64,000 bases of DNA from Pogostemon cablin (GCA_023678885.1 CM042965.1:34577777-34641776); one strand, 5' to 3'. Counted from the first letter of the stretch, positions 22,413 through 34,748 are shown. A program made the numbers and translations. The notes: generated from the sequence alone by a model not told the origin.

Positions 22413-24169
22413 TGGTATAAATCTTATGATTTCCTTTTAATTTAAATTGCTAACAATACATAGAAAATATAGGATTGGAAGGGGAGACCACCATCTAATT
22501 CACGTACTAAGCTATGTAAACCAAATTTATAAGAGTGTTTATGTTTTTTCTCATGTTTTTAACTAATTTGCAATTTTCATGTTTTTTCTCCTGCATATTT
22601 GTCACTCATCTAACATATATAACATCAAAATCTAATCGAACCGTTCCATTTTATCTTCTACAGCGTTTAGTAGCCCATATAATTATATGAAAGAATTCTG
22701 TATTATAATTATTAATAGCGAGCGTAAAAGTTATTATTATATATATAGTCTTTAGAACATATAATCTCGCAAGCATTGATCTATTCAAAGTGTTAATTCA
22801 ACATACAATTAGACAAAGAAATGAAATTACTCATTTATCTCAAAAGTCGAATTCATTAATAAATAAATGACCCAAGATTTTGGATTGAATCATTTAAATT
22901 TAAAAATAAATAAAAATAAATAAATATAAAATTATATGTATCTTAATTGAATATTTTATTTAGTTTTAAATTAATAAATTTTAAATATTATTTTATTAGT
23001 TTTTTAATTTTATATTTTTTATATATATTCTTTTTAAATTACACAATGAAGGTTTTCAAATGACAGGTAAGAATTTGAAAACTTCCAAATAACTAAAAAA
23101 TATAAAATTCAAATTCATAATTCGAAATTTATTCATTTAAAATTTTAAATTTATAAATTCATAAATTTAATAATAAATCCAAACATAAAAAAGAAATTTA
23201 AAGGACGAATTTATAAATCCCTTTCTCAAATTCCTCAATCCCATAATTTTCATTTCAAAAAATATTATGTCCCTCCAAGTCACTCCATGTCCATCTTATA
23301 TTAATGTTGCTTCCCTTTTCCTGCAATAGGACGACTATGTTGATTGATTTTTTTGTATTTTTTATTTTTTTAAGAAAAAGAAATAGGCTTGATTGATTAT
23401 AAACTCATACACCAATAAAATGTTGATTATTGTCCAAATCTACTCATGCTTTCAAATGTAATGAAATGTCATACAGAGCACATAGGACAATTAAGTGAAA
23501 TGGTGGGCTGCATAATTAATACATATGTACCAATTCGCCAAGATAATGGACTCATCTAACTCCATTAATGGGCTCAATTTGAATCATGAAGCGGCCCAAC
23601 TTATCCCGACAAATTTATCAATTTTGCGTATTTAATATTCCGTTACACATTTGATCATTTTAATTATAATAATTCAGATCGCGTTTCGTTTCTTCTAAGA
23701 TATAATTCCTTTATGTGACAGCGTCTCACGAAATAAATTTAGTAAAATTAATAAAATGAGATAATATTTTGATAAAAATTGATACTCGTTTATGAAAAAT
23801 GATAATGGTGCAATAAACTATTTCGTAAATAATTCAAAGTATAAATAAAATATAATAACATATTTAATAAAAAGTAATAACATTTTTAATTAAATTAATA
23901 AAAGTATTATTTATTAAATAATTTAATTAACTATTTTTAATTAATTTATAAATTGTTAATCCCCTAAATTATATAACCCAATATTCTTAATCAGTTTATA
24001 TCTAATAGTAGTCCATGAAACATTCCTTGAGTATATATATAACTTTTTTAAATTAATAAATTAATAATTTATCAAGGATTTATATCTACTACAAGCTATA
24101 CTCTTATAGATACAATACATCAGGATGTGATTAGATACTCAATATATCCCTGCGTAATAATATACTGTG
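22413..24169. other. AT-rich intergenic DNA
   Basis: No ORF with recognisable motifs, no RNA gene and no element ends found. Base composition is strongly AT-rich with homopolymer runs. Confidence 0.6.
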
Positions 24170-24715
24170 AAGATAAGTCTTTCTGAATACAAATATATTA
24201 AATATTAATATTTTTAAATACATAAGTTTTGAATAATATATAACATTATATACCGAACGTAACAGATTTAAATATATTGTCATAAATATTTCTGAATACA
24301 TATATTTTGAACAACAATAAATATCATAGATTTTAATATATTGAATATAAATATGTTGAACATAAATATTTTTGAATACATAAAATTTGAATAAAAATAA
24401 ACATCAAAATTTTTTTGAACCGTGAATAGGGGAGGTTTGTTGCGATGTTTAAGAGAGTAAATCACTAAGATAATTTTTTCTGAATACAAATATATTAAAT
24501 ATTAATATTTCTGAATACATAAGTTTTGAATAATAAATAACATTATAACATAACAGATTTTATAAATAACATTATAACATAACAGATTTTAATATATTGA
24601 ACGTAAATATTTCTGAATATATATATTTTGAACAATAATAAATGTCATAGATTTTAATTTATTGAACACAAATATGTTGAGCATAATCATTTTGAATACA
24701 ACCTATTATTTGAAT
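24170..24715. repeat. tandem duplication of a roughly 297-bp AT-rich unit
   Basis: The copies start at 24170 (AAGATAAGTCTTTCTGAATAC) and 24467 (AAGATAATTTTTTCTGAATAC) and run in parallel with scattered differences. Inside, shorter motifs recur (TTCTGAATACA, TTTTGAATAA, AACATAACAGATTTTA). In copy 2 a 25-bp block (TATAAATAACATTATAACATAACAG type) is duplicated again. Confidence 0.8.
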
Positions 24716-25208
24716 ATGATGTACTACTCTTTTTTATTAGATTGATTAATCCCAACCTATTTTCTATTTTTATGTAGAGATTAATTATTAATTAATTTTT
24801 TATTACAATAAATCTTGTAATAAGGTTAAAAGGGGTATTTGATGGGTTCAATTGTTAATGAATAGTATTTTAATTTGGATAATGTACCTGCTAGTAATAT
24901 GATAGACAAATTGTACCTATAAGTAATGGACCTCATTTATCAATTATATAATATATCTTAAATAAATAAAATTTCTCGGTCACAACAATATTAATTTTAA
25001 GAGATTTTACTATATCATCATATATTAAAAAGTTTTTCCTTTATGTTAACTTTAAACTCATGTTCATATTTTCATAAAAGAAGATTAGGGGAATGACACT
25101 TAATAATTTATATCTCTATAAATAATACATTTTAATTTAAAAATTAATATCTTTATTTAACATAAATATACAACATATATATTTTATAATTTATTTATTA
25201 TAAAAATA

Positions 25209-25694
25209 ATGTTAAATTACATCAAAAATAATTTAAAAGTAACTTTTATTAATATTCATTTAAATAGAAAATTAAAGTTTGGAAGAGCTCGACGAGCAAT
25301 CACTGATATTAATTACAGAAGGCATCACCGATACGTTAACGTATATCGTATTATAATTGCATTAAATAGTAAATGTTATATTCAAATTAAATTAAATATA
25401 TACAAATTAAATTTAAATGAATTTAAAATCCATGCAAATTACATGCATAATTTTTTATTCTGCATGTTTAACTTTTATATAGAGAGAAATCTGCAGCCAT
25501 ATGCATTAGAGTTAATGTATGGCCCATGGGTAAATGTAATAAGTCCAATGTTTGAAATTTCAAATTACACGTTTAACTTACCACACTACCTACATCAGAC
25601 AAAGACTTTATTTCTTAACATATTACAATATTATTATAATAAATTAATATACATAATATTATACTATATTATAATAAACTCGTCGAATATTTGA
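25209..25694 (+). other. 161-codon open frame of unknown status
   Basis: It is open for 161 codons in AT-rich DNA (61% Ile, Asn, Tyr, Leu and Lys-type residues by eye). The segment near 25280-25350 (GRARRAITDINYRRHHRYVN) is less AT-biased than its surroundings. No known domain and no splice or promoter context. A chance ORF is as likely as a gene relic. Confidence 0.2.
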
Positions 25695-26115
25695 GTATGG
25701 AAATACCTTAGATATTTTCGGCAAGTTAAGGGATTAGGACGACACTATTGTCTATTCTATGATAACAACTGTTTTAATTTATTCCATAATGGTATCATTT
25801 TTATTTTCATGTAAAAATTAAATAGTATTATTATGTTATATAAGATAGTTGTATTAATAATAATAAAGGATGGGTTATGATTTTTTTGTAAAAATGAAAA
25901 ATAATATTTTTAGTATAGACATTCAAAATAACAAAATGAATACCTTATCAGCAAATGAAAAAAGTACAAATAAAAATAAATTTAAAGCAATATTTTTTTA
26001 AAAGACAAAATTTCTTGTGAAATAGAACTCATATGAAATGGGTTGTAAGACGAGTATTGTAGTGAATTAGAGTACTTTAATCACTGAATTAGAGTACTTT
26101 AATCACTAAATAATA

Positions 26116-26413
26116 CTCTCTCCGTCCCAAGAATATATTCATGTATTTGGTGGCATGAAGTTTAAGATAAATAACTTTGATGTAGTAATGTAAGAAAGAT
26201 ATTGGGGTATTTTGGGTAATTGAATAGAATAAAATATATGACATAGTTGACTTTGACTAAATTGTGTATAGAAACAAGGTGACATTTTTATAATATTGTA
26301 GTATTGTAAGGTTATTGATATTGTGTACTCATTGTTTTCATTTTTAGGATAAGAACGTATTCTTGGGACGGGCCAAAATGGAAAGTGTGAATGTATTCTT
26401 GGGACTGATGGAG
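26116..26413. mobile_element. Stowaway-like MITE
   Basis: The ends CTCTCTCCGTCCCAAGAAT and the inverted ATTCTTGGGACTGATGGAG are flanked by TA (26114-26115 and 26414-26415). It is 298 bp long. A second internal copy of the end sequence (attcttgggacgggccaaaatgg, near 26350) lies about 40 bp before the right end. Confidence 0.8.
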
Positions 26414-26763
26414 TATTTTTTATATAGTAGTAATATTTTTTTAATAATGGTTTCACTTTTTTCACAATCCCCTCGCACAGAGAAAAGTTTCCATTCAAAA
26501 TTTTTAAATCAAGTAAGAATTCAATTATAATATTCTAGCATTATTATTATATTAAAGAAATTAAAAGTAACTTATACCCCATTACCCAATTTTTTTATCA
26601 CAAATACTTGTGTAAATCGAATTTATACTTAAATCTTGTGTTTCCTTTCAAATTTTATATACTTTATGTATTTTTAAGATGTTTAAATAAATAAATGAGT
26701 ATATAATGTAAATCGGATTTACAATATATGAGTAATTTTTTATTCAATTGAATGCGAACGGTG

Positions 26764-26976
26764 TTGGAGTTTCTGCAAGTGGGATCACCTATTACACCTC
26801 ATGTTACATCTCATGTTACATGGGTGTAATGGGTGACAAGTGTCCCCTTTTACACACAATTGTATGTACCCTTTTATACACAATTATATATAAAAGGGGA
26901 CATTTGTTATTTATTATACCCATGTAATATGAGATGTAACATGGGGTGTAATGGAGGAATTGAATTGGAGTTTCTG
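26764..26976. mobile_element. fold-back MITE between 12-bp direct repeats
   Basis: Arms at 26789-26875 and about 26880-26954 are inverted copies (ATTACACCTCATGTTACATC left; GATGTAACATGGGGTGTAAT right), so the transcript would form one long hairpin. The direct repeat TTGGAGTTTCTG occurs at both edges (26764-26775 and 26965-26976). No coding capacity. The superfamily is uncertain. Confidence 0.65.
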
Positions 26977-27093
26977 GGCCAATTGCATGTGCGACTTTCA
27001 TTTACGTGTGGATACAACCCCTTGAATTCAATCTTGACTTTTTCAAATAAACATATCATTCAAATTCGATCTTAGCAGACAAAAGTAATTTTG

Positions 27094-27143
27094 AATTTTG
27101 ATGATGTTTCGTCACCAGAATTTTGATGATGTTTCGTCACCAA
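27094..27143. repeat. 25-bp perfect tandem duplication
   Basis: AATTTTGATGATGTTTCGTC plus CACCA occurs twice in a row (27094-27118 and 27119-27143), differing only in the last base. Confidence 0.85.
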
Positions 27144-27439
27144 AATTAATTTTAATTACTTTAATTTTTATTAAAATAAAAAATTTCAATTATTTTTATT
27201 ATTAATTAATATTTAATGTAAATAATATATATATATATTATTTTAAGATTTGAATATGATATTATCAAATAAAAATTAATTATTATTAATTAAAAATTAA
27301 TATAGATAAATACATATATTTAATAAAAAAATTATAAAATTTATTCCCTCTCCACCTATAAATAAGACTCTATATTAATTCGTTTTAACACATAATTTAT
27401 ACATCATGATGAATAAAAGCTTTCTTATAAATTTAAAGA

Positions 27440-28620
27440 AAGGTATTATTTTTATTCTTGATTAATTTTTTTTTCTTTTATTTTTTTAATTATTTTTTGT
27501 TTTTTTCTGGTTTTATTAATATTGAAAGGTATCCATTTATTATTATTATTATTATTATTGATTTTTTTTGTTTCTTTTATATTTTTTAATTTATTTTTAA
27601 TTTGATTTTTTTTAATTATTAGTATGTAATTTTATAATTTTTGATTTTTTTTTAAGTAATTAACTTTTTTTTTCATAGTTAATTTTACAATTTTTTTTTG
27701 CATTAACTTTTTATAATTTCACTTTTATATATTTTTATGTTCCCTTAAAATTTTTATTTTATTTAATTTGTTTTGTTTTAGTTTTTTTTAATTGTTAGTA
27801 TGTAATTTTTTAATCTTTTGATCTTCTTACAAACTTAACTATTTTTTCATGGTTAATTTCACAAAATTTTTAAAATTAATTTTGTTATGGTTTTACTTTT
27901 GATTGTATATTTATTAATTTAATTTTTTTGTTTTAATTCTATTTTTTTTAATTATTATTAGCATGTAGATTTTTTAATTTTTTAACGTTTTTTTTTCATG
28001 TTCATGTTTTACGTACAAATTATTTAATTAATTTTTTATGATTTCTTTTTCTTTTCTTATTTCTTCAATTTTATTTATAATTATTTTGATTTTTAATAGT
28101 ATATATTAATTTTATTTTAATTTTTAATATTTTTAAAGTTTTTAAAATTATTTTTCGTTTTCTTTGTTTTTATTTTTTAATATAGTTTCACCAACATTAA
28201 AATTTAATGATACATAAATAAGGTTTTTTTTTAAATCGAACATGAATGTGATGTTTTTTTATTTTTATAATTTTTACTGTTTCTTTTATATTTTTTAATT
28301 TTCTTTTATTAAAATTTTTATTAATTATTTTTTATTTTAAGTCTGTTATTTTGTTTTTAGTTTTTTATTGGTAGGTAGTACATTTTTAATCTTTTATTAT
28401 TCTACGTTAATAATTTTTCTTTTTATGGTTAATTTTATATATTTTTTAATTAATTTTTTTTATAATTCCTCTTTAAATTATTTTTTCTATTTATTTATAT
28501 TTATTTGGTTTTAATTCAATTTTTTTATTAGTAATTTTTAATCTTTTGATTTTTACGTTATTAATTTTTTTATCATAAATTTACAAAAAAAAATTCAAAT
28601 TTTAATATTGTGTCGTCACT
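27440..28620. repeat. T-rich degenerate tandem repeat region
   Basis: One strand is extremely T-rich. A loose unit of roughly 150-200 bp recurs: TTTTTAATTRTTAGTATGTA, then ATTTTTTAATCTTTTGAT, then a TTCATGGTTAATTT box. Starts are near 27615, 27790, 27950, 28350 and 28510. It also contains an (ATT)n run at about 27537-27560. No coding signal. Confidence 0.6.
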
Positions 28621-29541
28621 AGAATTAATTTTAATTTTAATAATTATTAATTAATATTTAATGATAATACATAATTTTTCTTATAATTTTTCTTTAACAT
28701 TCCAATATTTCTATGATTAGATCAAATAAAAATTAAATTAAATTTAATTTAAAAATATAAATCAAAAGCTATCTTCACTTTCTAAAAAAAGTTTCATATT
28801 CATATTTTTATTTCTATTTTTTTTATTTTTTTTCTTTTTTCTTTTTTATTTATATTTTTTAAATTCTCTTTTGATTATTTTTTGTTTTTATTTAAAAAAA
28901 TTTCTTGGTTTTTATTTTTTTTTTTTTTCACGTAAATTTTTATGCAAATAATCTACTATCCTCATATTATAAAAATTATCCATAAATTTAAAGAATTTTT
29001 TAATGATTTTTTATGTTACTTTTATTAACTAAATACATTTTTTGTCACTATTTTGTTCAATTTTAAAAAATAAAATAAAAATAAAGCAATACTTGCGTGA
29101 AATCATCTCATAATGAGATTGATTTACGTTTTCTTAATTAATTATCTTTTTTAATTAAAATTCTTATCATTTTTCTTTAAAAATATTATAACTAGCTAGT
29201 ATATAGTTCACGTACACATTACACACCGATTAAAATACAAATAGTTTGGCACAATTGGACATGATTAAATGACATACTACTGTCACGTTCAAGATTATGT
29301 TCAAAATTTTCTCTAATTTACTACTGCCACATTCAAGATTATATTCAAAATTTTCTCTAATTTACTAAGTTAGTACTAATATTGTTTAGATCAATAATTT
29401 AATGGTTCTTACTAACTAAACACATCGGTATTTCAAATACATCCTAGTTTAACTCCAAATTTTAATTTAAACTCTTGAAATCTAACCTGAAATTTTCACA
29501 ATTAAAATTTTAATTCATTTCACGTTCATACAGAATTACTA
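28621..29541. other. AT-rich intergenic DNA
   Basis: No gene or element ends found. A 40-bp segment around 29285-29315 and 29325-29360 (TTCAAGATTATRTTCAAAATTTTC) is tandemly duplicated. Confidence 0.5.
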
Positions 29542-29807
29542 CTCCCTCCATCCCATAGAAGTTGACACACTTTCTTTTTTGGTTTGTCTCACTAAAGTTG
29601 ACACATTTCATTTTTAATACATGGGACCCACACAAAAACAATTAATATATTCTCATGGGCTCCACATATCACCTCTAATACAACTACCCACTACATATTA
29701 AATATTATTTCTCTCACTTCACTTTACTTCATTTTACATTAAATTATTATACTTCTTAATCTCCGTGCCCAAAAAAAATTATACCAACTTCTCCGGGACG
29801 GAGGGAG
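29542..29807. mobile_element. Stowaway-like MITE
   Basis: The ends CTCCCTCCATCCC and inverted GGGACGGAGGGAG are flanked by TA on both sides; 266 bp. Both ends carry the GAAGTTG/CAACTTC continuation of the inverted repeat. Confidence 0.85.
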
Positions 29808-29816
29808 TACTATATA

Positions 29817-30024
29817 TTCTATCCGTCCCATTAAAACGTATGTATTTTTCTATTTTGATCCGTCCCAATATAAGGTGTGCATTTTTCTTTTTGATAAAGG
29901 GTCCTACACATATCATACTAATACACATATACTTATTAAAATATTATTTCTCTCAATTCACTATATATTCAAATATTACTATATCCTTTAATTAACGTGT
30001 AAAAAGTTAACGAGATGGAGGGAG
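29817..30024. mobile_element. Stowaway-like MITE
   Basis: It starts TTCTATCCGTCCCATTA and ends CGAGATGGAGGGAG, with TA flanks; 208 bp. It begins only 10 bp after the previous MITE. Confidence 0.7.
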
Positions 30025-30193
30025 TATTAAAAGCTGCTTTTCAATTTATTGTTTATTTTATTTTTTTTACATTTTTTTAATTCCTCATTCTCGTGGACTA
30101 GCATTGGGTGTAGAGTTGAATTAGTTGAAAAAATAGGGATATCATAATAAAGGACTTGGACCCCTTTTCACAAGAAAGTTGATTGCAGTAGAT

Positions 30194-31060
30194 AGGGCTG
30201 GGCAAAAATTTTTGAAAACCGCAAAAACCTCTCACATCGAATTGTATCGCACCGCTATATATAATTATTTAGATAAATCACAATTTAGAATTTAAGAAAA
30301 AATCGCACCGCACTTTATGGTGCGGTTTCATTTTTATAGTCTAAACCGCACCGACCGCACCGCTAGTTTTTATTAGTATTATATTATATTTATACATGTT
30401 AGTATGTAAATAGTTTAATCATTACTCATTAGTTATTCACTACTCCTATAAAAAAATTCTATTAATGTTGTTTTCTTTATCTTCACTCTTACAATACATG
30501 TGTCATAACTTATATTCTTCTTACTTCAATGGAGTACTTTTTATCTTTATTATTTCTCTCATACATCTATGTAGAATCCCAACTATAAGTCAATCAACTA
30601 GTCTAACCTCCTATGTATTGTTAGATCAAGGTTGCAAATATTTTCACATGATTATATGTTTATTTTTATATATTAATGTAAATGGGATCACCTATTATAT
30701 TTATAAGTTTCATCACCTATTCTGCATATTAAATGTTTGCCATATTATTATCATGGCTAAATTATAGCCAAATGTACAAGGATGTAATGATCATTACTTA
30801 TGGTATAGATTTTTTATTAGAAAATAAGTTGTAAAATACGAAGTGTAGTATAATTATAAAATAAAAGATCCGGATCGATATTTATGTAGGCTAATCTATT
30901 AATAAAATCGCCAAACCGCACCAAAATCGACTGAAACCGTTTAAAACCGCATAATTAATATTACTTAAATAACTGCGATTTAAACATAATTACTAAATCG
31001 AACCGTATATGACAATACAATTTAAATTATATAAAAAAACAGCATAATCGCACAGCAGCA
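30194..31060. mobile_element. degenerate hAT-like element, one end visible
   Basis: It begins TAGGGCTGGGCAAAAATTTT, a typical plant hAT terminus. Many CCGCACCGCAC / GTGCGG boxes follow on both strands near 30230-30365 and 30890-31050, as seen in subterminal regions of such elements. A matching inverted terminus is not found, so the right boundary is approximate. No transposase reading. Confidence 0.4.
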
Positions 31061-31409
31061 GAGGATCTGCCTTCCATAATAAATAATATGGCACACATAT
31101 CAAAAAGGGAAAAGCTCTCTCTTTCCTTACTTGCTAATATTCGGTTTTATTGGACCTGATTCAAGCACGTGTCGCGACTTGACGCCACATCAGCTCATGC
31201 TTCTCTCTCCTAATTACACGTTTCTTCCAAGAACTCTTGCTATTTATGACTTGAACCCATTTTTCCAAATACTACTACATCATGCAGATCTAGATTGATG
31301 TTCCTTCTCAAGAATTTGTGATTTATATTTATAAATTAATAATTGTCTCACCTGCTATTTAACTTTGAAAGAGTTACTCTCCCAATCCTGTAATATTGTT
31401 ATTTTTTTA

Positions 31410-31621
31410 CTCCCTCCAACCACTTGGACTTGGAAAGTACTTATTTACTTTTTTTTTTACATATATTAAGGAGTATTATTATTATATGTAAAGTGAGTAA
31501 TTATATTAAAGGAAAGTGGTGGGTCATATAATGTACTTTTTTACTAAATAGATAAAATTGATACCTTTAAAATAGACGCTCAAAATAATAAAATTGATAT
31601 ATTGTAAGTTGCCGGAGGGAG
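31410..31621. mobile_element. Stowaway-like MITE
   Basis: The termini CTCCCTCCAACCACTTG and inverted GCCGGAGGGAG are flanked by TA; 212 bp. A truncated relative with only a left end (CTCCATCCGTCCCATAG) starts at about 31681. Confidence 0.75.
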
Positions 31622-31954
31622 TATTAATTAGGGTGTTCATAGTTATATTTTTTTTGGTAAATAATAGTCATACAAAATACTCCATCCGTCCCATAGTTAA
31701 GTTCACCGACACTGTAGATACGGAGTTTAAGAAAATTTATTTTTTTACCAACTTTATTGACATTTTAGGGATATTGTGGTATTTTTAAGTAATAAATAAA
31801 TTATAAAGTATGTTATGTGTGTTGGGTGGGAGTGATATTTTTGAAATTAGGATAACTTTTGAGGTTGTTGGTTAATGTGAAGTTTCCTTTTTTGGGTAGT
31901 TATTAGTATATGTTTACATGAGGTCCGCACATCTATTTATTATAAATTAAAATA

Positions 31955-32156
31955 TTCTCTCCGTCCGCTTCTAAGGTGTTCATTTTACTATTTTGGCATT
32001 CGGTTCAAAGGTATCAATTTTCCTTGTTTAATAAAAAAGTACACAATATGACCAACAACTTCCCTCTAATACAACTACCTACTTTACATATAATAATAAT
32101 ACTCCTTAATCCACGTGTAAAAAGCAAATGACCACCTTAGAACTGGATAGAGGGAG
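31955..32156. mobile_element. Stowaway-like MITE
   Basis: The termini TTCTCTCCGTCCGCTTC and inverted GGATAGAGGGAG have TA flanks; 202 bp. The interior (TAAGGTGTTCATTT, AAGGTATCAATTT) is related to the next MITE. Confidence 0.75.
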
Positions 32157-32192
32157 TATTATATTTCGCAAATTACTATATATTAAAATATA

Positions 32193-32395
32193 CTCCCTCC
32201 GTCCGATTCTAAGGTATCTATTTATTTTTTGAACGTAGATTAAGAAGTATTATTATTATATGTAAAGTGTGTAGCTGTATTAGAGGGAAGTGGTGGGCCA
32301 TATTATGTACTTTTTTACTAAATATAGGAAATTGATACCTTTGAAGCGGACGTCAAAAATAATAAAAATGATACCTTAAAAGCGGAAGGAGGGAG
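32193..32395. mobile_element. Stowaway-like MITE
   Basis: The termini CTCCCTCCGTCCGATTC and inverted AGCGGAAGGAGGGAG have TA flanks; 203 bp. It ends 75 bp before the Mutator-like element. Confidence 0.85.
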
Positions 32396-32624
32396 TATTT
32401 TTTTATAATTTTCGCGTAAATATAAAAACCATGGTGGGAGCTGGGAGCATGTATCAGCAATAATTATTAGGAGCGGCTATTCGCACCACCAATTTTACTA
32501 GTCTAATTAATAAGACTAAATTAAGACAAATATCCTTAAGAATCCAACAATATATTCTATCTCAAGTTTTAAACATATCTAAGTATATCGTTGTAAATCT
32601 GCATCGCACTCTCTTCTCTTTCAT

Positions 32625-32973
32625 TCACTTGCATAGCACTAATATATCTGTGCTTTGCTTCTGATCTTCATGCCTATGACTATCATGGTCGGACGCAAAG
32701 GAGAGCAACAACTTCTCCAAACCCTCCGCCGCAAATATTTGCTTCTCCACAATCTCCACCATTAATGCTCTGAAATCTCCCGAATGATCATTCGAACTCT
32801 TCTCTACCGCGTAACAAGAAGACGGCCTCTTCCGTCGAGTTCTCCGTCTCTCCCTGGGGCGGTATTTTTGGCATTGAGGCAAAAGGAGTTGCCGGAGTTG
32901 GATGAGAGACAGAAAACGATGTCGGTTTCGTCGTGCTGGTAAACCAGGCGGTGGTGTTGGTGGAAGATGAGAG
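32625..32973 (-). pseudogene. OVATE-family protein gene, 3' part (OVATE domain)
   Basis: A basic stretch (RERRRTRRKRPSS) is followed by VEKSSNDHSGDFRALMVEIV, then EKQIF, EGLEKLLLSF and DSHRHE. This matches the C-terminal OVATE domain (DFR.SM.EMI...I....LE.LL..F....HH), the mark of plant OFP transcriptional repressors. The last residues after the histidines (DILVLCK, stop) are unusual for the family, which normally ends in an AF.EIW helix. The preceding reading frame (LSSNSGNSFCLNAKN) is in another frame, so a frameshift lies near 32815. The gene is also split by Copia-A: the 5' part is at 54569-54727. Confidence 0.7.
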
Positions 32974-33208
32974 TATTGGGAGTACACGTGTGTAGCGGTG
33001 ACATGCACCTTCATGCAGCAGATTACACCACCTTGCTTAGCTGTCACTTATGCCAGCTGTATGGAGGCGGTTATTGTTCTTATTAGATGCTAGCTCACCG
33101 GCAAATTATTCTATAAAATAGCTGTACCTTTTCTTTGTTCATTCATGTAATAGTAATATAAAATATCTTCTCATTGTTCATATATGGTGTTCTGTTCTAT
33201 CTTCATCA
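32974..33208 (+). repeat. 5' LTR of Copia-A
   Basis: It begins TATTGGGAGTACACG, where copia LTRs usually start TGTTGGGAG, and ends CTTCATCA. The same TA start is present in the other LTR, so the change predates insertion. A TATA-like CTATAAAATAG lies at about 33111-33121. Confidence 0.92.
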
Positions 33209-33224
33209 TGGTATCTAGAGCAGG
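33209..33224 (+). other. primer-binding site of Copia-A
   Basis: TGGTATCTAGAGCAGG directly follows the LTR. It is the initiator-tRNA-Met complement (TGGTATCAGAGC) with an altered middle. Confidence 0.85.
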
Positions 33225-33300
33225 TTTTTAGATTAATTTGCATTTATATTTTTTTGGGGAAATTTTTCCAATAGATTCTCGGAATGCTTTGAATAGCAAT

Positions 33301-34725
33301 TGGTCATTGTTAACGACATCTTCTTCTGTGGTGGCATCCATGGTGGCTTCTGGTTCTTCAAGTGCCACTGGTTCTTCAACCGCCACTACTTCTATTGATG
33401 GTGCTCTCTACCTCCATGGCGCAGATCATCCTGGTATAGTCCTGATTCCTCATCAACATACAGGTGCTAATTACCTTCTGTGACGACGAGCCATGGAAGT
33501 TGCTCTCGGTGTGAAATCGAAGCTTCAATTTGTTAATGGTGACCTGAAAAAGCCAGCGAAAGATGATGCGATGTACGATTCATGGCGAAAGGTAGATTGG
33601 ACGGTTATATCGTGGATTCTCAACACTTTGTCTAAGGAGTTGAGCGATACTTTCGTTTATGCTAAATCTGCGAAGGAGCTTTAGGATGTAATCGAGCGAC
33701 GTTACAGAGAAAGCAATGGTCCACTGATATACAAAGTGAAACGAGATCTTAGTACTATGGTGCAAGGAGGTAGTACTATCATTGAATATTTCAATAAATT
33801 GTGCAAGCTATGGGATGAATTATGTAATCTGGAACCAGAGGTGAATTGCACATGTAAGGCAGGAAAAATTTTGACTCAACGATATCAGAATGACAAACTA
33901 ATGCAATTTCTTATGGGGATCAATGATAGCTATGATAATGTGATAAATCAAATGATGCTCATGGATCCTCTGCCTTCTATCGATAAAGTTTTCTCTACAT
34001 TGCTCGCTGCGGAGAGACAACGTTCCGTTCATGTTGCAGGCTCTGAGACGAATTCGATGGCTATGGCAGCAAGGTCTTCCAATTTCGAAAGAGGCAACAA
34101 CTTTAAGAGTGGTGGACCGCAGGCTATGAGGTGGAATGGAGGCAGGGGTGGCCATTCTCTTCGATTAACTAAAGAAGAAAAAGCAAAGTTGATTTGTGCC
34201 CATTGTGGTGTGCCTGGGCACGAAATGACCACTTGCTTTAAAATACATGGAATGCCTTCTTGGTATAAGGAACTCAAAGACAAGAAGAACAAACATTCTG
34301 CTCATAATCTCAGTCTCGGAGAGGACACTGTTCCTAAAGGAGATCATGGAGGAGGGCTTTCTGCTGATTTCCATTCTTTCATGAAGCATATGACTACCTT
34401 CATGGTTGCACAGAACAAGGAAGGCAATGGCGTGCACTTTGCTCAATTTGCAGATTACGCAGGTAATGATTATTACGTTATTCAATTTGCTTTATCCTCG
34501 GTTGATATAGATTATTCAGATGATTGGATTATTAATACTGGAGCAAGCAAACATATGTGTACTCAATCTAAATTGATGAGTTGTTTAGTTCCTATACAAA
34601 GTAGAACCACAGTTTGTCTTCCTGATGAAAATTTCAAAGAGGTAGCCTTTGTGGGAGAAGTGATCCTTTCTCCGAATATTAATTTAAAGGAGGTCTTGTA
34701 CATCCCAAGTTTTAAATATAACTAA
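33301..34725 (+). pseudogene. Copia-A gag and protease
   Basis: One frame carries stops at 33481 (TGA replacing an expected Trp after NYLL) and 33682 (TAG). The N-terminal part reads ADHPGIVLIPHQHTGANYLL and AMEVALGVKSKLQFVNG, the copia-type gag motif. WDELCNLEP, LMGINDSYDNV and the zinc knuckle CAHCGVPGHEMTTC (about 34195-34240) follow. The protease site is DWIINTGASKHM at 34520, where the catalytic Asp of D[ST]GAS is Asn, so it could not cleave. The frame ends at 34723 just before the GAG-pre-integrase region. Confidence 0.9.
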
Positions 34726-34748
34726 CACAACTTTGCAGAGATTCAGAT

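Noticed and set aside
25209..25694. 161-codon frame as a definite gene
   Set aside because: Composition follows the AT-rich surroundings, and there is no recognised motif, promoter or splice signal.
32804..33004. Separate 66-codon minus-strand gene
   Set aside because: It is the upstream frame of the OVATE-family fragment running out of the Copia-A LTR; the ATG lies in the LTR.
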